Shown in pieces: positions 24,908-33,673 of a stretch of 63,149 nt of DNA. The notes below the pieces were generated by a model, which was not told the origin of the DNA, made no database searches, and saw nothing but the letters and a program-made list of their open reading frames with translations. Each line of letters starts with the position of its first letter. The stretch's first letter is position 1. This stretch comes from an uncultured Oscillospiraceae bacterium. Lineage in GTDB: Bacteria > Bacillota > Clostridia > Oscillospirales > Oscillospiraceae. The stretch is from assembly GCA_934597175.1 (NCBI GenBank), contig CAKTQR010000010.1:1-63149 (forward strand), read 5' to 3'. Made by a program: the position numbers and the translations under genes.

Positions 24908-25617
24908 ATTTCTTCCTCCTTGGTCTCGCCGTCGTTTGACAGCTTGAATTCATATTTCATTTCCAACATATAAAAAAGCTTCTGCATGACCGTGTTTGCG
25001 ATATCCACGATATCCAGCCCGTCGACGAAGTCAAGCACCGCCTGCACCTCGTCCTCGGGCACTTTGTACACCCGCAGCGCCGCAGTCAAAAACCGCTCGA
25101 GCTTGCGCTCTAGGGGGAAGTGGATGTCGCACTTTTTCGCCATGTAGTTTCGCATGATGCCGGAGCTTCCGATGTCCATCTCGTAAAAATCCGCAGCGGA
25201 GCAGTCGGGGAAGTTTGCGCCGAAAATGGCCTTGAGCTCGGCAGTCGTGTTCAGGTATATGTACTCTGCGATGTTCGGCAGGGAGTAGGCCTCAATGTAA
25301 ATTTCACGCAAATTCTCGTTAAGCTCCGTGAGCGTGAGCTGGATCGCAGTCTCAACGGCGTAGGTGTACACCGGCGGCAGCTGCTGCCCAGTGATGTTGC
25401 GGGCAGTGCCGAACTGACCGCCGAACATCGAGCCGACGAGGTCTAATAAGACTCCGTCCTTCGAGTGAAAAATGTTCTGAAATGCGCTTATCGAGGTGTC
25501 CGCCTCCGTGACTATCTGCCGCACGGCGGTGTTTTTATACCCCTGTTCGAGGAACAGGCGCACGCACACGGACAGTATTCGCTTTTTCGTCTCCAAGCCT
25601 GCGGCTCTCAAGGTCAT
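24904..25617 (-). CDS. TetR-family transcriptional regulator
   Basis: 237 aa from the ATG at 25617. Residues 8-55 form the TetR helix-turn-helix (TKKRILSVCVRLFLEQGYKN, then ADTSISAFQNIF). The ligand-binding C-terminal domain is not recognisable to a subclass. Its promoter at 25661-25689 has the perfect palindrome TGGTACATGTACCA at the transcription start, so it very probably represses itself and the repeat protein gene that overlaps its stop by four bases. The signal is unknown. Confidence 0.9.
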   Translation of the reverse strand: MTLRAAGLETKKRILSVCVRLFLEQGYKNTAVRQIVTEADTSISAFQNIFHSKDGVLLDLVGSMFGGQFGTARNITGQQLPPVYTYAVETAIQLTLTELNENLREIYIEAYSLPNIAEYIYLNTTAELKAIFGANFPDCSAADFYEMDIGSSGIMRNYMAKKCDIHFPLERKLERFLTAALRVYKVPEDEVQAVLDFVDGLDIVDIANTVMQKLFYMLEMKYEFKLSNDGETKEEEI

Positions 25618-25639
25618 CTTATCACTTCCATTAATATAC

Positions 25640-25653
25640 TGGTACATGTACCA
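25640..25653. promoter_or_regulatory. Probable TetR-family operator
   Basis: TGGTACATGTACCA, a perfect 14-bp palindrome located 23 bases before the regulator ATG and 7 bases after its -10 element. Binding here would block initiation. Confidence 0.65.
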
Positions 25654-25660
25654 TAAACTC

Positions 25661-25689
25661 ATTATAGCCTGTCTCCGCAAATAAAGCAA
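25661..25689 (-). promoter_or_regulatory. Promoter of the TetR-repeat protein operon
   Basis: On the minus strand TTGCTT (25684-25689) and a perfect TATAAT (25661-25666) stand 17 bases apart. Confidence 0.75.
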
Positions 25690-25690
25690 G

Positions 25691-25719
25691 AAAAAAAGTC
25701 GCTTTTTAGCGACTTTTTT
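25691..25719 (-). terminator. Terminator of the spoVAC operon
   Basis: On the minus strand GTCGC pairs with GCGAC around TAAAAA, followed by seven T. It overlaps the stop codon of the 47-aa ORF. Confidence 0.8.
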
Positions 25720-25861
25720 ATCTCCAGTCCCCGGCGACCCCGTCGGGAGCTTTCGGCTCGTGGGTCTTGTTGACGGAATTGTCTCTGCCCCGGTAATCCC
25801 GGTAGGGCACATTCTGATGCTCCGGCAGCGACCCGGTGTTTTTCTTCTTGTTGTGTTTCAT
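25718..25861 (-). CDS. Small hydrophilic protein downstream of spoVAC (47 aa)
   Basis: Starts ATG at 25861 with GGGTGA just before it, 5 bases after the spoVAC stop, and stops inside the operon terminator. The product begins MKHNKKKNTGSLPEHQN and ends DGVAGDWR. It is basic at the front, rich in Asn, Pro, Asp and Arg, and has no hydrophobic span, so it looks disordered. Spacing and codon use support translation. I do not recognise a family; the operon link to a spore membrane protein hints at a sporulation role, by inference only. Confidence 0.6.
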   Translation of the reverse strand: MKHNKKKNTGSLPEHQNVPYRDYRGRDNSVNKTHEPKAPDGVAGDWR

Positions 25862-25866
25862 TTTAT

Positions 25867-26304
25867 TCACCCTATCAAACATAATATCAGCCCGTACACG
25901 ACGCTGGCGGCTATGCCGTAGACGATGACCGGGCCTGCGATGACGAACATTTTGGCAGCCGTGCCGGTCACGAAGCCCTCGGCCTTAAACTCCAAGGCAG
26001 GCGCTACGACCGAGTTTGCAAAGCCCGTTATCGGGACGAGCGTGCCGCCGCCTGCGTATTTTGCAAGCCTGTCGTAGATGCCGAAGCCCGTGAGCAGTGC
26101 GCCGATAAACACGAGCGTCACCGAGGTCGCAGAGCCGGCATCGAGTCTGCTAAGCCCATGCTGCATGTAAAGCGAGCTTATAAACTGCCCGACGCAGCAG
26201 ATGAGCCCGCCGACCCAAAAGGCTTTGCACATGTTGCCGAGCACCCGTGAGCGGGGCTGGTGCGTGTCTGAATAGCGTTTGTATTCGTCGTTTGTCATGT
26301 TCAT
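25867..26304 (-). CDS. spoVAC: Stage V sporulation protein AC (SpoVAC-like)
   Basis: 145 aa, four hydrophobic spans. The segment LVPITGFANSVVAPALEFKAEGF is diagnostic of SpoVAC/SpoVAEB proteins (shown here as VPITGFANSVVAPALE). In Bacillus the SpoVA proteins take up dipicolinic acid into the spore, SpoVAC acting as a mechanosensitive channel on germination. Other spoVA genes (AD, AEB) are not next to it here. Two ATGs (26304 and 26298) are possible starts; the first is nearer the GGAG site. Confidence 0.85.
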   Translation of the reverse strand: MNMTNDEYKRYSDTHQPRSRVLGNMCKAFWVGGLICCVGQFISSLYMQHGLSRLDAGSATSVTLVFIGALLTGFGIYDRLAKYAGGGTLVPITGFANSVVAPALEFKAEGFVTGTAAKMFVIAGPVIVYGIAASVVYGLILCLIG

Positions 26305-26373
26305 GCGTCTGTCTCCGAAAATAAAAACTGCGCCGGTCGCCCGACGCAGTTAGCTTTTGCGGAAAATTTGATT

Positions 26374-26781
26374 TTATGTGTCCAGCTTGAGATTTGCGAT
26401 GCCGTTTTTCTCAAACTCCGTCATGTATTCGTCCATCCGAAGCGCCAGCGCCTCGGGGTCGTTGTCGTTAAGGCCGTCGCTTATCATGTCACGGCGGGCA
26501 AGCTCCTCGGCGAGAATGTCGAAAAACACGGCGTCCTCATAGTCGGCGATCGCCTCGTGGATACCGCCGTCCTCATAGGCTCGGGACGGGAACACATGGC
26601 CGTGCCAGCTCTGCACGAGCGAGGGCATGCCGTTTTTGGCGCAAAGGGAAAAAAGCTTTTCCTGCACAAGGTCGTAATCCTCGAAGCGGTCGGTGGTGCG
26701 GGTAGAGTTAAGTATCCAGTTTCCGATGTACACCATGTCGAGCAGTCTGCGAAATTCCTTGCCTGTCAGATCTATATTCAA
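26374..26781 (-). CDS. Conserved hypothetical protein, 135 aa
   Basis: An acidic soluble protein with segments DLTGKEFRRLLDMVYIGNW and AIADYEDAVFFDILAEELAR; it resembles small uncharacterised Firmicutes proteins but I cannot name a family or function. The start is the third of three in-frame TTG codons, 7 bases after AGGAGG; the first lies at 26799. An extended -10 (TGATATAAT, minus strand, about 26816-26824) lies upstream. It is monocistronic between spoVAC and the divergent murI. Confidence 0.6.
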   Translation of the reverse strand: MNIDLTGKEFRRLLDMVYIGNWILNSTRTTDRFEDYDLVQEKLFSLCAKNGMPSLVQSWHGHVFPSRAYEDGGIHEAIADYEDAVFFDILAEELARRDMISDGLNDNDPEALALRMDEYMTEFEKNGIANLKLDT

Positions 26782-26857
26782 AGTCAAGCCTCCTGTCAAA
26801 AGATATCGTCAGTTCATTATATCAGATTCTCTGTCCCAATTCCACACTAAAAAAGCC

Positions 26858-26886
26858 TTGTAATTTACGGCGATTTAGCATATTAT
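26858..26886 (+). promoter_or_regulatory. Promoter of murI operon
   Basis: TTGTAA at 26858-26863 and TATTAT at 26881-26886, spacer 17. The leader to the murI ATG is about 27 bases. Confidence 0.65.
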
Positions 26887-26919
26887 ATTACAGTTAGAGT
26901 AATTTGGAGTATTATCGCT

Positions 26920-27729
26920 ATGAATAATAAGCCTATAGGCGTGTTCGACTCCGGCTTGGGCGGCCTTACCGCCGTGCGTGAGCTGCGCCGGATAATGCCA
27001 AACGAAAACATAATATACTTCGGCGACACCGGCCGCATGCCCTACGGCGGCAGACCGAAACAGCAGATCCGCACCATCGCAAGGCAAAACCTCGCCTTTG
27101 CCGAGAGCTTCGGCGTCAAGGCGATACTCGCCGCCTGCGGCACGATATCGAGCAATGCACCGGATATCCTTGCAGACAATGCGACCTACACCGTCGGCGT
27201 TCTGACCCCGGGCGCAAAGGAGCTTGCCGAGACCGGCAAAAAGCGCCTCGGTGTTATTGCAACGAAAACGAGCATCGAAAGCGGTGCGTTTCAGGCGGAG
27301 CTTAAAAGGCTTCGCCCCGATGCCGAGGTGATCGCCGTGCCGTGCCCCGAGTTTGTCCCGATGATAGAGGGCGGGCACATCGATGCCGACGATGCGCTTG
27401 TTGCCGATGTGGTGCGCAGGACGCTTGAGCCCGTGAAAAACGCAGGCGTCGAGGCGCTGTTATTGGGCTGCACGCACTACGGTATCATTGCCGATGCGAT
27501 AAGCCGATACCTGCCGGATACGGTGCTCGTTGCCGCCTCCGACGCTTCGGCAAGGGCGCTGCATGCGTATCTTAAAGAGCACGATGCGCTTTCGGACGGT
27601 CAGGGCTCGGAGCGGTACTTCACCTCCGGCAGCACCGAGGACTTTGTCAATCTTGCGCCGGTGCTTTTGGGCGAATTGCGTGGCGAGGTCGGCTTTGTCG
27701 AGCCTGCGCCCTTGGAGGAAACGCCATGA
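26920..27729 (+). CDS. murI: Glutamate racemase
   Basis: 269 aa. It makes D-glutamate for peptidoglycan. Both catalytic cysteines appear in context: ACGTISSN and LLGCTHYG. The opening GVFDSGLGGLTAVREL is the family signature. It overlaps the next gene by four bases (ATGA) and heads a murI-DUF1934-argS operon. Confidence 0.95.
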   Translation: MNNKPIGVFDSGLGGLTAVRELRRIMPNENIIYFGDTGRMPYGGRPKQQIRTIARQNLAFAESFGVKAILAACGTISSNAPDILADNATYTVGVLTPGAKELAETGKKRLGVIATKTSIESGAFQAELKRLRPDAEVIAVPCPEFVPMIEGGHIDADDALVADVVRRTLEPVKNAGVEALLLGCTHYGIIADAISRYLPDTVLVAASDASARALHAYLKEHDALSDGQGSERYFTSGSTEDFVNLAPVLLGELRGEVGFVEPAPLEETP

Positions 27730-28145
27730 GAGCGCTCATAACCGTCTCGGGCGTGCAGGGCATCGCCGGAAACGACACGGACACCATCGAGCTTGTGACC
27801 GAGGGCTATTACACACGCTCGGAAAACGGCTTTGAGATGTACTATCTTGAAAGCGAGCTCACCGGACTTGCCGGAACGGCGACAAGGGTCGAGGTCGAGC
27901 CCGACCGGGTCACCGTCGAGCGCAGCGGAACGCTCAACGCCCGCATGGTGTTCATACCCGGGCAAAAAAGCAGCTTTTTATATGATACCCAGTTTGGCTC
28001 GGCTACACTCGAGGTCGAGACCAAGAAGATAAATGCACGGCTGGACGACTTTGGCGGCGAGCTGTGCATCGACTACACGGTCAACATGGAGCACGCCGTG
28101 TCCAGCAAAAATCAACTCAAAATCAGTGTAAAGGAACAGAGATAA
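27726..28145 (+). CDS. DUF1934/YwiB-family beta-barrel protein
   Basis: 139 aa. The pattern ALITVSGVQGIAGNDTDTIELVTEG, given here in part as GNDTDTIELVTEG, then RSGTLNARMVFIPGQKSSF and MEHAVSSKNQLKISVKE, is that of DUF1934 proteins (lipocalin-like barrel, B. subtilis YwiB). YwiB also sits beside argS in Bacillus. Function is not established. It overlaps murI by four bases and is followed 1 base later by argS. Confidence 0.85.
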   Translation: MRALITVSGVQGIAGNDTDTIELVTEGYYTRSENGFEMYYLESELTGLAGTATRVEVEPDRVTVERSGTLNARMVFIPGQKSSFLYDTQFGSATLEVETKKINARLDDFGGELCIDYTVNMEHAVSSKNQLKISVKEQR

Positions 28146-28146
28146 A

Positions 28147-29892
28147 ATGGCAAACATGATTCAGATGGCCAAGGAGCAGATAACCGAGCTTGTAAACGGC
28201 GCATACCTTGCCGCCGCCGCAAAGGGCGAGCTTCCCGAAGGCGTGAAGCTCAACGGCAGCGTCGAGATACCCAAGGACACCGCAAACGGCGATTACGCCG
28301 CAAACTTTGCGATGGCAAGCGCAAAGCTCATGCGCATGCCGCCGAGAAAGGTCGCCGAGACGCTTATTGCTAATATGCAGCTTGACGGCAGCTGGTTTGC
28401 ATCCTGCGAGGTCGCAGGCCCGGGCTTTATGAACTTCCGCATGGGCGACAAGTGGTACGGCGATGTCGTGCGCCTTGTAAACTCGGAGGGCGACAGCTAC
28501 GGCAGCTGCGATATCGGCAAGGGTCAGAAGCTCATGGTCGAGTTCGTTTCCGCAAACCCCACAGGCCCCATGCACATGGGCAATGCCCGCGGCGGCGTGC
28601 TGGGTGACGCACTGGCTTCTGTTCTGCAAAGAGCGGGCTACGATGTCTGGCGTGAGTTCTATGTAAACGATGCCGGCAATCAGATAGAGAAATTTGCAAG
28701 CTCCATCGAGGCTCGCTGCCTCCAGCTTGTAAAGGGCGAGGACGCCGTCGAGTTCCCCGAGGACGGCTACCACGGAGACGATATCAAAGAGCTTGCACGC
28801 CTGTTCTGCGAAAGGTACGGCGAGAGCTGGCTGGATAAGACCCGTGAAGAGCGCCACGAGCTGATGGCGAAGTTCGGCCTTGAGCACAACCTGCCCAAGA
28901 TGAGGTCCGACCTCGAGCGCTACGGCATCAAGTATGACGAGTGGTTTTTTGAATCGAGCCTGCATGAGTCGGGCTATGTCGCCGACAGCGTTGCCAAGCT
29001 TGCCGAGCGTGGCTACACCTATGAAAAGGACGGCGCACTGTGGCTCAAGACCTCCGAGATACTGCGTGAAAACCTGCTCAAGGCGGGCAAAAAGCCCGAG
29101 GATATAGACAAGCTCGACCTCAAGGACGATGTCCTGCGCCGTGCAAACGGTTTCTACACCTATTTTGCCGCCGACATCGCCTACCACCGCAACAAGTTTG
29201 AAAAACGTGGCTTTGACAAGGTCATCAATGTCTGGGGCGCAGACCATCACGGCCATGTCGCAAGGCTCAAGGGCGCAATGGACGCACTGGGGCTCGACGG
29301 CGAGCACAGGCTCGATATCGTGCTCATGCAGCTTGTCAAGCTCACCCGTGGCGGCGAGGTCGTGCGCATGTCAAAGCGTACCGGTAAGGCGATATCACTG
29401 TCGGATCTTCTCGACGAGATACCCGTCGATGCCGCCCGTTATTTCTTCAACTCCCGTCCCGAGTCGCCCGTGGAGTTCGACCTCGAGCTTGCCCTGCGTC
29501 AGGACAGCGAAAACCCCGTGTACTATGTCCAGTACGCCCATGCGAGAATTTGCACCCTCGTTGCAGCCCTTGCCGCCGAGGGTCACGCCGTGCCGGGTGC
29601 CGATACGGTGGACTTTACGCTGCTTTCGACCGATGCCGAGCGAGAGCTCATAAAGCAGCTTGCCGCCCTGCCGGAGGAGATCCGCCTTGCAGCCCGTGAC
29701 TATGACCCGAGCCGCATCAACAAGTATGTCACCGAGCTTGCCGCCCGCTTCCACCGCTTCTATAATTCCTGCCGCATAAAGGGCGCAGAGCCGAATGTGC
29801 TCGAAGCAAGGCTCTGCCTTGCCGACACCGTGCGCAAGGTCATTGCGGTCTCGCTGTCTATAATCGGCGTTTCCGCACCCGAAAAGATGTAG
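28147..29892 (+). CDS. argS: Arginyl-tRNA synthetase
   Basis: 581 aa, class I synthetase charging tRNA-Arg. The HIGH-type motif is HMGNARGG after NPTGP, and the KMSKS-type motif is RMSKRTGKAIS. The N-terminal Add-1 domain and the C-terminal DALR anticodon domain (YYVQYAHARI, then FHRFYNSCRI) are present. No T-box leader is seen, since it is internal to the operon. Confidence 0.96.
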   Translation: MANMIQMAKEQITELVNGAYLAAAAKGELPEGVKLNGSVEIPKDTANGDYAANFAMASAKLMRMPPRKVAETLIANMQLDGSWFASCEVAGPGFMNFRMGDKWYGDVVRLVNSEGDSYGSCDIGKGQKLMVEFVSANPTGPMHMGNARGGVLGDALASVLQRAGYDVWREFYVNDAGNQIEKFASSIEARCLQLVKGEDAVEFPEDGYHGDDIKELARLFCERYGESWLDKTREERHELMAKFGLEHNLPKMRSDLERYGIKYDEWFFESSLHESGYVADSVAKLAERGYTYEKDGALWLKTSEILRENLLKAGKKPEDIDKLDLKDDVLRRANGFYTYFAADIAYHRNKFEKRGFDKVINVWGADHHGHVARLKGAMDALGLDGEHRLDIVLMQLVKLTRGGEVVRMSKRTGKAISLSDLLDEIPVDAARYFFNSRPESPVEFDLELALRQDSENPVYYVQYAHARICTLVAALAAEGHAVPGADTVDFTLLSTDAERELIKQLAALPEEIRLAARDYDPSRINKYVTELAARFHRFYNSCRIKGAEPNVLEARLCLADTVRKVIAVSLSIIGVSAPEKM

Positions 29893-29900
29893 TTTGATGC

Positions 29901-29947
29901 AAAAAAACCGCCCCCGAGCAAAATTTACAGCTCGGGGGCGTATTTTT
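29901..29947 (+). terminator. Terminator after argS
   Basis: CGCCCCCGAGC, loop of ten, GCTCGGGGGCG, then TATTTTT. Stem 11 bp. Confidence 0.93.
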
Positions 29948-29969
29948 GTCAGAAAAGCGCAGAAAAGTA

Positions 29970-29998
29970 TTGTAATTCAATGCTTTGAGTGCTAAAAT
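29970..29998 (+). promoter_or_regulatory. Promoter of typA
   Basis: TTGTAA at 29970-29975 and TAAAAT at 29993-29998, 17-base spacer. Confidence 0.6.
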
Positions 29999-30037
29999 AC
30001 ATTTTTGTGTTGAATTTTAATTAGGAGTTGGAGTTTT

Positions 30038-31858
30038 ATGAATAAACTCAGAAATGTGGCGATAATCGCCCATGTCGACCACGGCAAGACCACCCTCGTT
30101 GACGAGATGCTCAAGCAGAGCGGCGTCTACCGTGAAAATCAGGAGATCGTTGAGCGTGTAATGGACTCCAACGACCTTGAGCGTGAGCGTGGCATCACCA
30201 TCATGGCGAAAAATACCGCCGTGCAGTACGGCGATACGAAGATCAATATCGTTGACACCCCGGGACACGCAGACTTCGGCGGCGAGGTCGAGCGTATCCT
30301 CAAGATGGTCAACGGCGTTATCCTGCTTGTCGATGCCGCCGAGGGCCCGATGCCGCAGACCCGCTTCGTCCTGTCGAGAGCACTTGAGCTCGGTCACAGG
30401 GTCATCGTCGTTGTCAACAAAATAGACCGCCCCGACCAGCGCATCCACGAGGTCATCGACGAGGTGCTTGAGCTTCTCATGGACCTTGATGCGACCGACG
30501 AGCAGCTCGATTCCCCGATGCTGTTCTGCTCCGGCCGTCAGGGCACGGCAAGCTATTCCCCCGATGTCCCGGGCACGGACCTAAAGCCCCTGTTCGAGAC
30601 CATCCTCGAGTACATACCCGAGCCCGAGCAGGACACCGACAGCCCGTTCCAGATGCTCGTTTCCAGCGTTGACTATAACGAGTATGTCGGTCGCATCGCA
30701 ATAGGCCGCATCGAGCGTGGCGTTATCCGTCAGAATCAGGAGATCGAGGTCTGCAACTATCATAATCCCGACGCACCGACCATGAAGGCAAAGGCCGTCT
30801 CGCTTTACGAGTTTGACGGGCTTAACAAAGTCCCCGTGACCGAATCGACTGCGGGCAATATAATCGCCATGAGCGGCATCGGCGATATCACCATCGGCGA
30901 CACTGTCTGCGCCAAGGGCGCAGCCGAGCCCCTGCCGTTTGTCAAAATTTCCGCCCCCACGCTGGAGATGACCTTCTCCGTTAACGACAGCCCCTTTGCC
31001 GGCCGTGAGGGCAAGTTCGTCACCTCCCGCCAGATCCGTGACCGCCTCATGCGTGAGACGCTCAAGGATGTCTCCCTGCGTGTCAGCGAGATGGAGGGTG
31101 CGACCGACAGCTTCAATGTCGCCGGCCGTGGCGAAATGAGCCTGTCGATACTTATCGAGACCATGCGCCGTGAGGGCTACGAGTTCCAGGTCTCGCCTCC
31201 CCGTGTGCTCTACCGTGAGATAGACGGCGTTACCTGCGAGCCTATCGAGCGTGTCGTCGTCGATGTCCCGTCGGACAACATGGGCTCTGTCATGGAAAAG
31301 CTCGGCGCTCGCAAGGGCGAGTTTATCGAGATGCTGCCCGTGGGCAACCGTGTGAAGCTCACCTATCTTGTCCCGTCCAGAGGACTTTTCGGCTACCGCA
31401 ACGAGTTTCTGACCGACACCAAGGGCGAGGGCATCATGGCGTCCGTCTTTGAAAAGTACGAGCCGTACAAGGGCGATATCGCCCGCCGCAACACCGGCTC
31501 TCTCATCGCATTCGAGACCGGCGAGGCCGTTGCCTACGGCATCTGGAACGCTCAGGAGCGTGGTGCAATGTTCATTAGCCCCGGCACGAAGGTATATGCC
31601 GGCATGATAGTCGGCGTGTGCCCGAAGAGCGACGATGTGGCGGTCAATGTCTGCCGCACGAAGCATCTGACGAACACCCGAGCCTCCGGCTCTGACGAGG
31701 CGCTGCGCCTTATCCCGCCCAGACAGATGAGCCTTGAGCAGTGCCTGGAGTTTCTTGCCGACGACGAGCTTCTCGAGGTCACGCCCAAGAATCTGCGCCT
31801 GCGCAAGAGCATCCTCGACCACGGCCTGCGCATGAAGACCGTGATGCGCAACCGGTAA
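30038..31858 (+). CDS. typA: Ribosome-associated GTPase TypA/BipA
   Basis: 606 aa, EF-G-like translational GTPase that aids ribosome assembly and stress growth. G motifs: AHVDHGKTTL, DTPGHADFGGEVER and NKIDRPDQ. The C-terminal BipA domain shows TNTR-like HLTNTRASGSDEALRLIPPR. It is monocistronic. The stop codon is the first base triplet of the folded repeat at 31856-32104. Confidence 0.96.
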   Translation: MNKLRNVAIIAHVDHGKTTLVDEMLKQSGVYRENQEIVERVMDSNDLERERGITIMAKNTAVQYGDTKINIVDTPGHADFGGEVERILKMVNGVILLVDAAEGPMPQTRFVLSRALELGHRVIVVVNKIDRPDQRIHEVIDEVLELLMDLDATDEQLDSPMLFCSGRQGTASYSPDVPGTDLKPLFETILEYIPEPEQDTDSPFQMLVSSVDYNEYVGRIAIGRIERGVIRQNQEIEVCNYHNPDAPTMKAKAVSLYEFDGLNKVPVTESTAGNIIAMSGIGDITIGDTVCAKGAAEPLPFVKISAPTLEMTFSVNDSPFAGREGKFVTSRQIRDRLMRETLKDVSLRVSEMEGATDSFNVAGRGEMSLSILIETMRREGYEFQVSPPRVLYREIDGVTCEPIERVVVDVPSDNMGSVMEKLGARKGEFIEMLPVGNRVKLTYLVPSRGLFGYRNEFLTDTKGEGIMASVFEKYEPYKGDIARRNTGSLIAFETGEAVAYGIWNAQERGAMFISPGTKVYAGMIVGVCPKSDDVAVNVCRTKHLTNTRASGSDEALRLIPPRQMSLEQCLEFLADDELLEVTPKNLRLRKSILDHGLRMKTVMRNR

Positions 31859-32104
31859 GCTAACGAAAGCCAAACCGCTATCGGTTTTGACGGGCAGCTT
31901 TCCGCCCATGCTTCGCTAAACCCCTAGTCCATATATATCCATTATGCCCGTCGGGCTTTATCTTTGCCTGAACGAAAATCTGCTCCGTCAAAACTGCAAG
32001 ACATCTGTCGGTGAGGCTTCAAGAAACATTTGGCGTTCCTTAAAAAATCAAAAAAGTCGAACAGTCACACCGACAGACGATAGAGTTCGGCTTCCGTCAG
32101 CTTA
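31856..32104. repeat. Folded dispersed repeat, copy A (249 bp)
   Basis: The ends pair over about 27 bases (TAAGCTAACG...AGCC with GGCTTCCGTCAGCTTA and the flanking CTATC/GATAG). Inside lie two domains. Domain 1 is closed by GTTTTGACGG 31884-31893 with CCGTCAAAAC 31985-31994, extended by GCAG/CTGC. Domain 2 is closed by TCTGTCGGTG 32004-32013 with CACCGACAGA 32068-32077. Bases 31882-32015 are about 95% identical to copy B (36355-36488), while the loop of domain 2 differs. It is followed by the terminator at 32111. I do not recognise it as a named RNA or IS family. Confidence 0.85.
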
Positions 32105-32110
32105 AGCATT

Positions 32111-32142
32111 AAAAAATCCCGCTCATGTGAGCGGGATTTTTT
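32111..32142. terminator. Bidirectional terminator, typA / psuG
   Basis: AAAAAATCCCGCTC, loop ATGT, GAGCGGGATTTTTT. A and T tails allow both directions. Confidence 0.92.
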
Positions 32143-32152
32143 GCGCTTAATT

Positions 32153-33064
32153 TTACTTTACGAACTCGACAGCGGTCTTGGCTGCGAGGCGGGCGTTGTT
32201 AAGAACGAGAGCGATGTTGCTGTCGAGACTGTCACCGCCGGTGAGCTCAACGACCTTTGCAAGCAGGAACGGGGTGGTCTGCTTACCCTTGATGCCGTTC
32301 TCGGCAGCCTCCTTGATCGCCTGATCGATAGCTGCGTCGATGACGGCCTTGTCCATGGAAAACTCCTCGGGGATGGGATTGGTGACGAGCATGCCGCCCT
32401 TTAAGCCGAGCCCTCTCTGAGCCTTGAACATGGCTGCCAGCTCCTCGGGGGAGTCTGCACGGTAGTCAACGCCGAAGCCACTATGGCGGGTGTAGAACGC
32501 AGGCAGCTCGTCCGTGCCGTAGCCGATGACGGGAACGCCCTTGGTCTCGAGATACTCAAGCGTAAGGCCGAGGTCGAGGATGCTCTTTGCGCCGGCGCAA
32601 ACGACCATGACGGGTGTGTTGCCCAGCTCTTCGAGGTCAGCGGAGATGTCCATGGTGACCTCTGCGCCACGGTGCACGCCGCCGATGCCGCCGGTTGCGA
32701 AAATGCTGATGCCCGCCATATGGGCGATCATCATGGTGGTGGTGACGGTGGTAGCGCCGTCTGCCTTGCGGGCGACGAGGGCTGCAATGTCACGGCGGCT
32801 TGCCTTGGCGACCTTTGTGCCTGCCTTGCCGAGATACTCTATCTCGTCCTTGGATAGACCTGCCTTGAGTCTGCCGCCGATGATGGCGATGGTTGCGGGG
32901 ACTGCGCCGTTTTCACGGATGGTCTGCTCGACGAGCAGGGCGGTCTCTACATTGCGGGGGTATGGCATGCCGTGAGAAATGATGGTGCTCTCAAGAGCAA
33001 CGACGGGCTTGCCGTTTGCCAGAGCTTTTGCAACTTCGGGTGAAATGTCAAGATACTTGTTCAT
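32153..33064 (-). CDS. psuG: Pseudouridine-5'-phosphate glycosidase
   Basis: 303 aa from the ATG at 33064, with AGGAGG before it. It splits pseudouridine 5'-phosphate to uracil and ribose 5-phosphate. Family segments ALESTIISHGMPYPRN, IGGRLKAGLS, FATGGIGGVHRG and SLDSNIALVLNNARLA are clear. The kinase PsuK that normally supplies the substrate is absent here. The gene follows a membrane-anchored protein by 17 bases and probably shares its promoter. Confidence 0.92.
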   Translation of the reverse strand: MNKYLDISPEVAKALANGKPVVALESTIISHGMPYPRNVETALLVEQTIRENGAVPATIAIIGGRLKAGLSKDEIEYLGKAGTKVAKASRRDIAALVARKADGATTVTTTMMIAHMAGISIFATGGIGGVHRGAEVTMDISADLEELGNTPVMVVCAGAKSILDLGLTLEYLETKGVPVIGYGTDELPAFYTRHSGFGVDYRADSPEELAAMFKAQRGLGLKGGMLVTNPIPEEFSMDKAVIDAAIDQAIKEAAENGIKGKQTTPFLLAKVVELTGGDSLDSNIALVLNNARLAAKTAVEFVK

Positions 33065-33081
33065 GGTTTTTCCTCCTGTGG

Positions 33082-33603
33082 TCAATTCAAATATGCCGCA
33101 ACACCGGTGACGACGCCGTGCTCGAACGAAAGGTACACGCTTATCCTGCCGTTTGAGGCGTGGCAGCGATTCATACCGCCGCCGTCAATGCTGTACCCGG
33201 AGTCGAGCAGGGCGGTCTTAGCCGCCAGCTCATCGTCGCCTGTGCGGACACCCATAACTGAATAAATCTTTTCTGTCGTGGCAAAGCCCACGACACGGCA
33301 ATCGTCGATGTTGCCGCTGGGGTAATAGCCGAGATAATAGCGGGTGTTGGAGCTGAGGCTCTTTATACCGCTGCCGTTATCGTCGGTGAAATACTCAAAG
33401 TGCTCGGGGTCGTAGCTGCGTGCGTCCCGGATAGCCGTGATGCCGTCTATCTTGCTGCCGAGCGACCAGTCCATCATCGACTCGGAGTTAAACTGCGTAA
33501 GCTCCGTAACGCCGGTGTGCCTGAGTATAAGCACTGCGGCGACCGCAATGACGAGCACCGCCAGTATACCTATAATAATATGCTTTTTCGTGTTTTTCTT
33601 CAT
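33082..33603 (-). CDS. Membrane-anchored hypothetical protein, 173 aa
   Basis: Basic N terminus, one hydrophobic span at residues 8-27, then an outside domain of about 140 residues with DDNGSGIKSL and GVRTGDDELAAKTALLDSGY segments. I do not recognise the family. It precedes psuG by 17 bases in the same direction and is served by the promoter at 33636-33664. The link with pseudouridine breakdown may only be shared transcription. Confidence 0.7.
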   Translation of the reverse strand: MKKNTKKHIIIGILAVLVIAVAAVLILRHTGVTELTQFNSESMMDWSLGSKIDGITAIRDARSYDPEHFEYFTDDNGSGIKSLSSNTRYYLGYYPSGNIDDCRVVGFATTEKIYSVMGVRTGDDELAAKTALLDSGYSIDGGGMNRCHASNGRISVYLSFEHGVVTGVAAYLN

Positions 33604-33635
33604 ACACTCAATCTCTCAATTTTTGATCCAGCACA

Positions 33636-33664
33636 ATAATACTCAGTAAATGCAAAAATGTCAA
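33636..33664 (-). promoter_or_regulatory. Promoter of the membrane protein-psuG pair
   Basis: On the minus strand a perfect TTGACA (33659-33664) and TATTAT (33636-33641) with a 17-base spacer. Confidence 0.75.
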
Positions 33665-33673
33665 GCGGTCAGA

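Noticed and set aside
28040..28146. T-box or other leader before argS
   Set aside because: argS starts 1 base after the DUF1934 stop, leaving no space for a leader.
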